From the NCBI GenBank assembly GCA_937897645.1, contig CALCNV010000026.1, positions 1-46,663 on the forward strand: DNA of 46,663 nucleotides. The letters run 5' to 3'. The notes beneath the pieces were generated by a model. The model was not told the DNA's origin and searched no databases. It saw only the letters and a list, made by a program, of their open reading frames with translations. Source of the stretch: an uncultured Lysobacteraceae bacterium. Lineage in GTDB: Bacteria; Pseudomonadota; Gammaproteobacteria; Xanthomonadales; Xanthomonadaceae. The translations under genes and the position numbers were made by a program. This document shows positions 23,426-32,337 of this stretch, in pieces (position 1 is the stretch's first letter; every line of letters begins with the position of its first letter).

Positions 23426-24810
23426 GTGTCTTTGCCCTTTTTCCGTGGTTTGTTCTTTGCAGTGAGGCGCGCATCGGCACGTGCCTGGCGCAAGCCATCG
23501 AGTTTTTCCTTCAACTTGATTTCCATTCCGCGTTGCACGGGTTCGTAGTAGACGCGCTCGCCCATCGCATCCGGGAAGGCGGTCTGGTCGAGGGCGATGC
23601 CACCTTCGGCATCATGGTCGTACTGGTAGCCGGTGCCGTAGCCGAGTTCCTTCATCAACTTGGTCGGTGCGTTGCGCAAGTGCATCGGCACGTCCTGGGT
23701 TCCGTACTCGCGTACGTCGCGCTTTGCCGCGCCAAACGCCAGGTACCCCGCATTGGATTTGGCGGTGCTCGCCAGGTAGATCACCAGTTGCGCAAGCGCG
23801 AGTTCACCCTCGGGGCTGCCCAGCCGGTCGTAGGTATCCCAGGCTTCGATGGCCATCTGCAGCGCGCGCGGATCGGCAAGGCCTACATCTTCCACCGCCA
23901 TGCGCGTCATGCGTCGTGCCAGGTAGGCCGGATCGCAGCCACCGTCGAGCATGCGCGTCAACCAGTACAAGGCGCCATCGGGATTGGAACTACGCACCGA
24001 CTTGTGCAGCGCGGATATCTGGTCGTAGAACTGTTCGCCGCCCTTGTCGAAACGACGCGTGCGGTCGGCCAGGACTTGCAACAGCGTCTGCTCGGTGATT
24101 TCGCCGCCTTCGTCCACGGCCAGTTCGGCAGCAATTTCAAGCAGGGTGAGCGCACGCCGCACGTCCCCATCAGCTGCACCAGCAATTTCGCGCAGTGATG
24201 CCTCTGCGACTCGTATGCCCTGCCCGCCCAAGCCGCGCGTCTCATCCTCAAGCGCATGCTGCAGCGCCGCCATGATGTCGTCGCTGGACACGGATTCCAT
24301 CACGTGCACGCGGCAACGCGACAGCAAGGCGGAGTTCAATTCGAAGGACGGGTTTTCGGTGGTGGCGCCAACGAAGATTATGGTGCCGCGCTCGATGTGC
24401 GGCAGGAAGGCGTCCTGCTGGGCCTTGTTGAAGCGATGCACTTCGTCCACGAACAACACCGTGTGGCGGCCGTCAGCAAAGCGATGCGCGGCTTCGGCCA
24501 GGACCTGGCGCACCTCCGGCAATCCGGACAACACGGCCGAGATCGCCTTGAATTCCGCATCCGCGTATTTCGCCAGCAGCAAGGCCAGCGTGGTCTTGCC
24601 GCAACCAGGCGGGCCCCAGAGGATCATGGAATGCATGTGGCCGGATTCCACCGCACGCCGCAGCGCGCTGCCCGGCGCCAACAGGCGGCGCTGGCCGACC
24701 ATTTCATCCAGGGTGCGCGGCCGGATGCGCTCAGCCAGGGGGCGCATTGAACTGCGATCCACGGCAAGCAGATCGGGTTCGTTGGTCAGCAGGGTCTTGG
24801 GCTTTGCCAC
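23422..24810 (-). CDS. rarA: replication-associated recombination protein RarA (MgsA)
   Basis: The protein has 462 residues of the clamp-loader-like AAA+ group. The Walker A motif GPPGCGKT is at 66-73, Walker B is VLFVDEVHRFNKAQQ, and sensor 1 is GATTENPSFELNSAL. The C-terminal half carries the helical tetramerisation part with GDVRRALTLLEIAAEL and a long lid region. RarA acts at stalled or broken replication forks together with single-strand binding protein. The gene lies between lolA and crcB, the usual xanthomonad order, with 79 bp to lolA and a 4-base overlap with crcB. Length is normal for the family. Confidence 0.94.
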   Translation of the reverse strand: MAKPKTLLTNEPDLLAVDRSSMRPLAERIRPRTLDEMVGQRRLLAPGSALRRAVESGHMHSMILWGPPGCGKTTLALLLAKYADAEFKAISAVLSGLPEVRQVLAEAAHRFADGRHTVLFVDEVHRFNKAQQDAFLPHIERGTIIFVGATTENPSFELNSALLSRCRVHVMESVSSDDIMAALQHALEDETRGLGGQGIRVAEASLREIAGAADGDVRRALTLLEIAAELAVDEGGEITEQTLLQVLADRTRRFDKGGEQFYDQISALHKSVRSSNPDGALYWLTRMLDGGCDPAYLARRMTRMAVEDVGLADPRALQMAIEAWDTYDRLGSPEGELALAQLVIYLASTAKSNAGYLAFGAAKRDVREYGTQDVPMHLRNAPTKLMKELGYGTGYQYDHDAEGGIALDQTAFPDAMGERVYYEPVQRGMEIKLKEKLDGLRQARADARLTAKNKPRKKGKDT

Positions 24811-24889
24811 CCGGACATTCTAACGGGCATGGGTCGCGGGAGTTGCGAAGGGTTTGCCCGGCGGCGCAACGCTTCGCGGCGGATCACGC

Positions 24890-25513
24890 TCAGATGTCGC
24901 CAACGACATCCACGCCCTTGGCCGGGGTGTACTTGAACGTCGTGCCGCTGAAGGCCGGATTGCGTTTCCAGCCGCTGAAGCTGAGCGTGGTGCGCTGGCC
25001 GGCGGCGTCCAGTACCTCCATGCGTGCTAGGCCGCCCTTGCCGAAACCGAGCCTTGCCGTCTGGAAACTGGCATCGCCTTCGTTCTTGGGCGTCAACGTC
25101 AGCCACTGCATCCCGTCCTTGGTGGCGGATTCAGCGACGTTGAACTTCTGGTCCAGCTTGCCCGGATCGATCAACGCCGACAGCGGCGTGTTCTGTTCTT
25201 CGATGCCCTGCTCACGTACGGTGACCTGCTGCAGGTCGGGATCGTAGACCCAGACTTTCTTGCCATCGGCGACGATCAGTTGCGGATAGGGCTTGGTGTA
25301 TTCCCAGCGGAACAAACGCGGTGCCGCCAACGCCACGCGGCCGCTGGAGGTTTCCTTGAGCTTGCCATTGCCGTCATGCACCTGCTGGGTAAACTGGCCA
25401 TCCAGGCCTTTCAGGCCCGAGGTGAAGGACTTGAGGTCGTCACGCGCACCGGCCATCGCATGGGAGGCGAGCAGCGCCGTGCTGAGGGCGAGGAAACGTA
25501 GCGAGTGCTTCAT
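24890..25513 (-). CDS. lolA: outer-membrane lipoprotein carrier LolA
   Basis: The protein has 207 residues with a signal peptide ending ALLASHAMAG. The mature protein matches LolA: LKGLDGQFTQQVHDGNGK, then RLFRWEYTKPYPQLIVADGK and WVYDPDLQQVTVREQG. It carries lipoproteins across the periplasm from LolCDE to LolB inside an incomplete beta-barrel. It sits between ftsK and rarA, as in enterics and xanthomonads. The 174 bp toward ftsK contains a palindromic repeat. A promoter in that gap is possible. Confidence 0.95.
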   Translation of the reverse strand: MKHSLRFLALSTALLASHAMAGARDDLKSFTSGLKGLDGQFTQQVHDGNGKLKETSSGRVALAAPRLFRWEYTKPYPQLIVADGKKVWVYDPDLQQVTVREQGIEEQNTPLSALIDPGKLDQKFNVAESATKDGMQWLTLTPKNEGDASFQTARLGFGKGGLARMEVLDAAGQRTTLSFSGWKRNPAFSGTTFKYTPAKGVDVVGDI

Positions 25514-25591
25514 GGGGGGATGCCTTCAAGGACCAGGCCGGTAGTGTCGCCATAGGAAGCTGAACGCGTCCCGATCCGGATGAACAGTTTG

Positions 25592-25664
25592 TTTGTAGAT
25601 CCGAGCTTTCTCGAATGCTCTTTGGTTGATGCTGGAAGCATCCGTGCAAGCTCGGATCTACAAA
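25592..25664. repeat. REPIN-like palindrome (GTAGATCC type)
   Basis: A perfect 17-bp inverted repeat TTTGTAGATCCGAGCTT (25592-25608) / AAGCTCGGATCTACAAA (25648-25664) encloses a 39-base loop with an inner GATGCTGGAAGCATC hairpin. The GTAG head is typical of REP sequences mobilised by RAYT transposases in xanthomonads. It lies between ftsK and lolA and may also serve as a transcription barrier. Confidence 0.75.
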
Positions 25665-25687
25665 AATGCAACATCAAGGATGCGGCA

Positions 25688-28054
<2,367 letters not shown>

Positions 28055-28168
28055 CTATAGCCCTGACCTTAAGAATGCTGCATTAGTCATTGATAATAAA
28101 CGAAACAAACAGGGATTTCTGCAGTTGCGGTTCTAATGTGATGCCACGGGCTGGGATAGGTCAACATT

Positions 28169-28189
28169 AAAAACGCCGCATCAGCGGCG
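28169..28189 (-). terminator. hairpin with U-tract on the minus strand
   Basis: CGCCGC-TGAT-GCGGCG followed by TTTTTAA is a short intrinsic-terminator shape when read on the minus strand. It lies in the 288-bp divergent gap between ftsK and trxB. A transcript ending here would be antisense to the trxB leader or a small RNA; alternatively it shields ftsK from upstream transcription. The rest of the gap shows no other feature I can support. Confidence 0.45.
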
Positions 28190-28342
28190 CAGGTCCTGCA
28201 GCGCTGGGAGAAGTGGCAGCGCACCGGCGCATCCCATACGTGCGCCTTGATTCAACTGCGCGCCACCGCCACTCTATGTGCCTGCGACGAGGGTGTGAAA
28301 CAGCACCCGGATCGCCTTCCCCACCCTCATTTTTGAGTATAC

Positions 28343-29296
28343 ATGAGCACTTCAAAGCACTGCCGCCTGTTGATCCTGGGCTCCGGCCCGGCCGGTTGGA
28401 CCGCCGCCGTCTACGCCGCACGCGCCAACCTGAAACCGGTGCTGGTGACCGGCCTGCAACAGGGCGGCCAGCTCATGACCACCACCGAAGTGGACAACTG
28501 GCCCGGCGATGCCCACGGCCTCATGGGCCCGGACCTGATGACCCGCATGCAGGCGCACGCCGAGCGTTTCGATACTGAAGTGATCTTCGACCACATCCAC
28601 ACCGTGGACCTGGCCCAGCGTCCGTTCAAGCTGATCGGCGACAACGGCGAATACACCGCCGACGCGCTTGTCATCGCCACCGGCGCCACCGCCAAGTACC
28701 TGGGGCTGGAATCTGAGGAAGCCTTCAAGGGGCGTGGCGTGTCGGCCTGTGCTACTTGCGACGGCTTCTTCTACCGTGACCAGGACGTGGTGGTGGTAGG
28801 CGGTGGCAATACCGCCGTCGAGGAAGCCCTGTACCTGTCCAATATCGCCCGCAAGGTGTACCTGGTGCATCGCCGAGACAGCCTGCGCGCCGAGAAAATC
28901 ATGCAGGACAAGCTGTTTGCCAAGGTCCAGCTGGGCAAGATCGAACTGGTCTGGCACCACGCCATCGACGAGGTGCTGGGCAACGAAGCCGGCGTCACCG
29001 GCGTGCGCGTGAAGTCGGTGCTGGATGGCAGCACCCGCGACATCACCGTGCACGGCTTGTTCGTGGCCATCGGCCACACGCCCAACACCAGTCTGTTTGA
29101 AGGCCAACTGGACATGAGCAATGGCTACCTGAAGATCCACTCCGGTATCGAAGGCAATGCCACGGCCACCAATGTCCCCGGCGTGTTCGCCGCTGGCGAC
29201 GTCACCGACCAGCACTATCGCCAGGCCATCACCTCGGCCGGTTTCGGCTGCATGGCGGCGCTGGATGCGGAGCGATTTTTGGACAAGGATGGTTGA
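28343..29296 (+). CDS. trxB: thioredoxin reductase
   Basis: The protein has 317 residues. FAD-binding ILGSGPAGWTAAVYAARA is at 11-28, the redox-active C136-A-T-C139 lies in SACATCDGFFYRD, the NADPH-binding VVVVGGGNTAVEEALYLS follows, and the C-terminal FAD clamp is GVFAAGDVTDQHYRQAITSA. It passes electrons from NADPH to thioredoxin in the cytoplasm. Length and motifs are those of low-molecular-weight TrxB. It is divergent from ftsK and next to the FemAB-like gene, with a repeat-filled gap of 155 bp in between. Confidence 0.96.
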   Translation: MSTSKHCRLLILGSGPAGWTAAVYAARANLKPVLVTGLQQGGQLMTTTEVDNWPGDAHGLMGPDLMTRMQAHAERFDTEVIFDHIHTVDLAQRPFKLIGDNGEYTADALVIATGATAKYLGLESEEAFKGRGVSACATCDGFFYRDQDVVVVGGGNTAVEEALYLSNIARKVYLVHRRDSLRAEKIMQDKLFAKVQLGKIELVWHHAIDEVLGNEAGVTGVRVKSVLDGSTRDITVHGLFVAIGHTPNTSLFEGQLDMSNGYLKIHSGIEGNATATNVPGVFAAGDVTDQHYRQAITSAGFGCMAALDAERFLDKDG

Positions 29297-29299
29297 TGT

Positions 29300-29445
29300 T
29301 TTGCCCCTTCCCCTTCATGGCACGCCCTGAGCTTGCCGAACGGGGGAAGGCCGGGATGGGGATGGTGTTCCCCTCCCGTCATGGAAATGCATTTACGCGC
29401 TACACCATCCCCACCCAACCCTCCCCTTGAAGGGGAGGGCTTGAG
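29300..29445. repeat. intergenic repeat cluster (REP-like)
   Basis: The gap between trxB and the next gene holds CGCCCTGAGCTTGCCGAACG (29324-29343), whose reverse complement reads GTTCGGCAAGCTCAGGGCG, a widespread xanthomonad repeat. It also holds the imperfect inverted pair GGGATGGGGATGGTGT / ACACCATCCCCACCC and the hairpin CCCTCCCCTTGAAGGGGAGGG. These look like multiple nested repeat copies. The final hairpin could act as terminator for trxB, although no T-tract follows. Confidence 0.6.
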
Positions 29446-29451
29446 CCGACA

Positions 29452-30603
29452 ATGCCGACACTCCGCGTTATCGATCTGCTGGTGAATATCCCTGCAGCGT
29501 CATGGGATGCCCTCCACGATGGCCGCAACCCCTTCATCTCCCATGCCTTCCTATCCGGCCTAGAGCAACACGGCTGCCTGCGTGAGGACTGGGGTTGGAC
29601 GCCACGCCACGTCACCCTGTGGGAAGGCGATGCGCTGGTCGCGGCTGCACCCGGCTACCTGAAGACCAACTCGCATGGCGAGTTCGTCTTCGACCATGCA
29701 TGGGCGCATGCGTATGCGCAGTACGGGCAGGAGTATTTCCCCAAATGGCTGGGTGCCGCGCCCTACTCGCCCGTGACTGGGCCGCGCCTGCTGGCGCGCA
29801 CGGATGCACACCGCACCGCGCTGCTTGCTGCAATCCTTGAGCAGGCACAGGCCGACAATGTGTCGTCAGCCCATATCAACTTCCATACGCAGGAAGAAGA
29901 CCCGTCCTTCGATCCGGCATGGCTGTCCCGTATCGACGTGCAATACCACTGGCGCAATCTGGACGCATGGAGTGACTTCGATGGCTTCCTTGCCGCCTTC
30001 GATCACAAGCACCGCAAGAACATCCGCCAGGAACGCGCCAAAGTGCAGCGCGCCGGCGTGAGCTATCGCGTCGTGCATGGCGATGAGGCCAGCGACGAAG
30101 ACCTGGCGACGATGTTCGCGTTCTACCTGCTGACGTTCCGCGACTACGGCAACTCACCGGCGCTGACCCTCGAATTCATCCGGCACCTGGCGCGCGAGAT
30201 GCCACGCAACCTGGTGATCTTCCTTGCGGAGCGCGTGGTTCGACAGGCTCACCATGAGCGGCGCGTGCCTATCGCAGGCGCGATGTGCCTGCGGGGTGGC
30301 GATACCTTGTACGGACGCTACTGGGGCGCAAGTGAAACCCTGCCCGGGCTGCATTTCGAGACCTGTTACTACCAGGGCATCGAATATTGCCTGCGTGAAG
30401 GCCTGACGGTCTTCGAGCCCGGCGCACAAGGGGAACACAAGCTGGCCCGCGGCTTCCTGCCCGCCTTCGTGCGTAGCCGCCACTGGATTGCAGACCCGCA
30501 ATTTTCCGAGGCGCTTCGACGCTGGTGCGCGGAAGAAACGCAATCGGTCGAACGCTATGCGGCGACCCTCGCCACCCATTCGCCATTCCGATCGCCCTTG
30601 TAG
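29452..30603 (+). CDS. FemAB-like N-acyltransferase (PF04339 type)
   Basis: The protein has 383 residues of the GNAT-fold family once called DUF482. It begins with the substrate-pocket part (WDALHDGRNPFISHAFLSGL) and continues with DHAWAHAYAQYGQEYFPKWL and HKHRKNIRQERAKVQRAGVS. The C-terminal core has LYGRYWGASETLPGLHFETC and EPGAQGEHKLARGFLPAFV. Members are thought to transfer an amino-acyl or acyl group, but the substrate is unknown. Residues around 261-272 (VVRQAHHERRV) come from a repeat inserted in the gene, and the TAG stop lies in the first bases of a REPIN. The gene precedes aat, the usual order. Confidence 0.9.
   Translation: MPTLRVIDLLVNIPAASWDALHDGRNPFISHAFLSGLEQHGCLREDWGWTPRHVTLWEGDALVAAAPGYLKTNSHGEFVFDHAWAHAYAQYGQEYFPKWLGAAPYSPVTGPRLLARTDAHRTALLAAILEQAQADNVSSAHINFHTQEEDPSFDPAWLSRIDVQYHWRNLDAWSDFDGFLAAFDHKHRKNIRQERAKVQRAGVSYRVVHGDEASDEDLATMFAFYLLTFRDYGNSPALTLEFIRHLAREMPRNLVIFLAERVVRQAHHERRVPIAGAMCLRGGDTLYGRYWGASETLPGLHFETCYYQGIEYCLREGLTVFEPGAQGEHKLARGFLPAFVRSRHWIADPQFSEALRRWCAEETQSVERYAATLATHSPFRSPL
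30234..30265 (+). repeat. REP-like element inserted in frame in the FemAB-like gene
   Basis: The stretch includes GGTTCGACAGGCTCACCATG and AGCGGCGCGT. It is a copy of the common GTTCGACAGGCTCACCAC(G) palindromic repeat of this bacterial group and translates to VVRQAHHERR. It interrupts the expected short loop between FLAER and VPIAGAMCLRGG. A related copy is in the gap at 29324-29343. Confidence 0.7.
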
Positions 30604-30689
30604 GAGCGCCCCATGGGCGCGAGCTCTTAAGGCGTTGATGCAATCACGCCTAAGACGAGCAAGAGCTCGCGCCCATGGGGCGCTCCTAC
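30600..30689. repeat. REPIN (GTAGGAGCGCCCCATGGGCGCG type), copy 1
   Basis: A perfect 29-bp inverted repeat has its left arm at 30600-30628, starting GTAGGAGCGCCCCATGGGCG, and its right arm at 30661-30689, ending CGCCCATGGGGCGCTCCTAC. Each arm can also fold by itself around CCATGG. The loop contains GGCGTTGATGCAATCACGCC, another hairpin. The left arm supplies the stop codon of the upstream gene. The element lies between the FemAB-like gene and aat. Confidence 0.85.
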
Positions 30690-30712
30690 CGGTGTGCGGT
30701 TAATCTTGCCGG

Positions 30713-31456
30713 ATGCGCCGCCCCACTCTCCTGTCCTCTGATTCCAGCACTGCTTTTCCGCCAGCGGACAGGGCATTGACCGAACCCGACGGCCTGCTCG
30801 CCATTGGCGGCGATCTTTCGCCCGAACGCCTGCTCAACGCCTATCGCCATGGCATCTTCCCGTGGTTCTCAGAAGGCCAGCCGATCCTCTGGTGGACGCC
30901 GGATCCACGCATGCTGTTCCGCACGGACGGCGTGCGCCTGTCGTCCCGGTTCCGTCGCAGCCTGCGCCACGGCCGTTGGCAGATACGCGCGGATACCGCC
31001 TTCGCCGACGTCATGGCCGCCTGTGCCACGTCGCCACGTCCGGGCCAGGACGGCACCTGGATCACCCGGGACATGCAGGATGCCTACTTGGAGCTGCACC
31101 GTTTGGGCCATGCGCATTCGGTGGAGGTCTTCGACGGCGAGCAGCTGGTAGGCGGCATTTATGGAGTCGCGATCGGGCGCATGTTCTTCGGCGAGAGCAT
31201 GTTCAGCGCGGAATCCGGTGGATCCAAGGTCGCCCTTGCCGCCCTCGCCTGTCGCCTGCAGCAATGGGGTTGGCCGTTGATCGATGCCCAGGTGGAGAAT
31301 CCACACCTGCTGACCCTCGGTGCGCAGAGCTGGCCCAGATCGGAGTTCCTGCGGCAGGTCGCACAGCTCGTCGTCCTGCCAGAGGAGCCCGGCAACTGGA
31401 CCCTTCGCTTCGGCGTCATGGCTGCCAGCTCGCTGGCGGACCTCAGCCCGCGTTAA
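30713..31456 (+). CDS. aat: leucyl/phenylalanyl-tRNA--protein transferase
   Basis: The protein has 247 residues. It matches Aat with EPDGLLAIGGDLSPERLLNA, YRHGIFPWFSEGQPILWW and TPDPRMLF near the N-terminus, then GTWITRDMQDAYLELHRLGH, GRMFFGESMFS and a SKVALAALACRLQQWGWPLI block. It adds Leu or Phe from charged tRNA to proteins with N-terminal Arg or Lys, creating substrates for ClpS-ClpAP. Both clpA and clpS lie downstream in this window, so the N-degron pathway is nearly contiguous. The length is as expected. Confidence 0.95.
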   Translation: MRRPTLLSSDSSTAFPPADRALTEPDGLLAIGGDLSPERLLNAYRHGIFPWFSEGQPILWWTPDPRMLFRTDGVRLSSRFRRSLRHGRWQIRADTAFADVMAACATSPRPGQDGTWITRDMQDAYLELHRLGHAHSVEVFDGEQLVGGIYGVAIGRMFFGESMFSAESGGSKVALAALACRLQQWGWPLIDAQVENPHLLTLGAQSWPRSEFLRQVAQLVVLPEEPGNWTLRFGVMAASSLADLSPR

Positions 31457-31464
31457 CGGTTTTT

Positions 31465-31493
31465 TTGCATGCGGGCTGGCCGGAGCGTAGAAT
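31465..31493 (+). promoter_or_regulatory. sigma-70 promoter of infA
   Basis: TTGCAT (31465-31470) and TAGAAT (31488-31493) are spaced by exactly 17 bases. Transcription would start near 31500, leaving a leader of about 40 bases before infA. It sits just after the aat stop, so infA has its own promoter while possibly receiving read-through. Confidence 0.65.
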
Positions 31494-31538
31494 CCCCGCT
31501 CTTACGGCCCAGGCCGCCCGCTACACCTACAGGTTTAC

Positions 31539-31757
31539 ATGTCGAAAGACGATTCCATTGAATTCGAAGGCACCGTCACCGAGACGCTGCCCAACACCAT
31601 GTTCCGCGTCAAGCTGGAGAATGGTCACGAAATCATCGCCCACATCTCGGGGCGTATGCGCAAGAACTACATCCGTATCCTCACGGGTGACAAGGTCAAG
31701 GTGGAAATGACGCCTTACGACCTGACCAAGGGTCGCATCACCTACCGCATGAAGTAA
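31539..31757 (+). CDS. infA: translation initiation factor IF-1
   Basis: The protein has 72 residues and is one S1/OB-fold domain: SIEFEGTVTETLPNTMFRVK, then NGHEIIAHISGRMRKNYIRI and LTGDKVKVEMTPYDLTKGRI. The sequence is nearly the family consensus, including the IAHISGRMRK RNA-binding loop. IF-1 blocks the ribosomal A site during initiation. It follows aat with its own promoter, as in enterics, where infA lies next to aat and clpA. Confidence 0.97.
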   Translation: MSKDDSIEFEGTVTETLPNTMFRVKLENGHEIIAHISGRMRKNYIRILTGDKVKVEMTPYDLTKGRITYRMK

Positions 31758-31763
31758 GCACGA

Positions 31764-32291
31764 ATGCCGCTGCCAAGGGCCACACTGCTCTGCATGTTGG
31801 CCCTGCTGGCGACGGCATGCGATACCGCTGAACGTCGCGCGAAAGAGGAAGCCCTGCTCAACGGGCCGCAACCGTCTTCCGCAGAAGTACCGCCTTCACC
31901 TGCACCACCCACACCCGCTACTACAGTTGGACAGCCCAATGAGGCGGCTACACCTGCTGTGCCCAGTGCGGGACATGGTGGATATGGTGACCTGGCAATT
32001 CCACGCGACTACAGGATTCGTCCGCTCCCCGAAGCAGCCGACCCCTCACTGGTGACTTGCAGGCCTGACATCAGTGCGCAGGATTGTGCGGAAGGCCAGG
32101 CTGCACTGGCGCGTGACGCCGATGAACTGATCGCGGATGGCCGTATGGAATGCGAACGCTTGAACCGGTTTCAGGCCGATGCTTCCCGTGCACTGGCCGC
32201 GGGTGCGGCCACGCTGGGGGGCATTGCGGCGGACGACCTGCCGGACAGCATTACCCAAGCCAGGCACTGGATCGAAGCAAACTGCCTGTAA
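31764..32291 (+). CDS. putative lipoprotein of unknown function
   Basis: The protein has 175 residues. The N-terminus MPLPRATLLCMLALLATAC is a lipoprotein signal with a lipobox ending at cysteine (LATAC). A proline/alanine/threonine-rich linker (residues 38-70) precedes a folded part with three more cysteines, DPSLVTCRPDISAQDCAEG and RMECERLNRF, which could form disulfides. It starts 6 bp after infA, so the two are transcribed together. I do not recognise a family. The gene ends inside a hairpin terminator. Confidence 0.7.
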   Translation: MPLPRATLLCMLALLATACDTAERRAKEEALLNGPQPSSAEVPPSPAPPTPATTVGQPNEAATPAVPSAGHGGYGDLAIPRDYRIRPLPEAADPSLVTCRPDISAQDCAEGQAALARDADELIADGRMECERLNRFQADASRALAAGAATLGGIAADDLPDSITQARHWIEANCL

Positions 32292-32321
32292 ATCCAGCCC
32301 GCAACGGATGCGGGCTGGATT
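32291..32321. terminator. bidirectional hairpin terminator
   Basis: A 13-bp perfect stem AATCCAGCCCGCA (32291-32303) / TGCGGGCTGGATT (32309-32321) lies between two convergent genes, the lipoprotein gene and clpA. The T-tract is weak in both directions, yet the position and stem fit an end-of-transcript structure. Confidence 0.65.
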
Positions 32322-32337
32322 CATCCCGCAGGCCTGA

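Noticed and set aside
28167..28421. 84-codon arginine-rich ORF in the ftsK-trxB gap
   Set aside because: It overlaps the trxB start on the opposite strand, ends inside a terminator-like hairpin and has no coding character.
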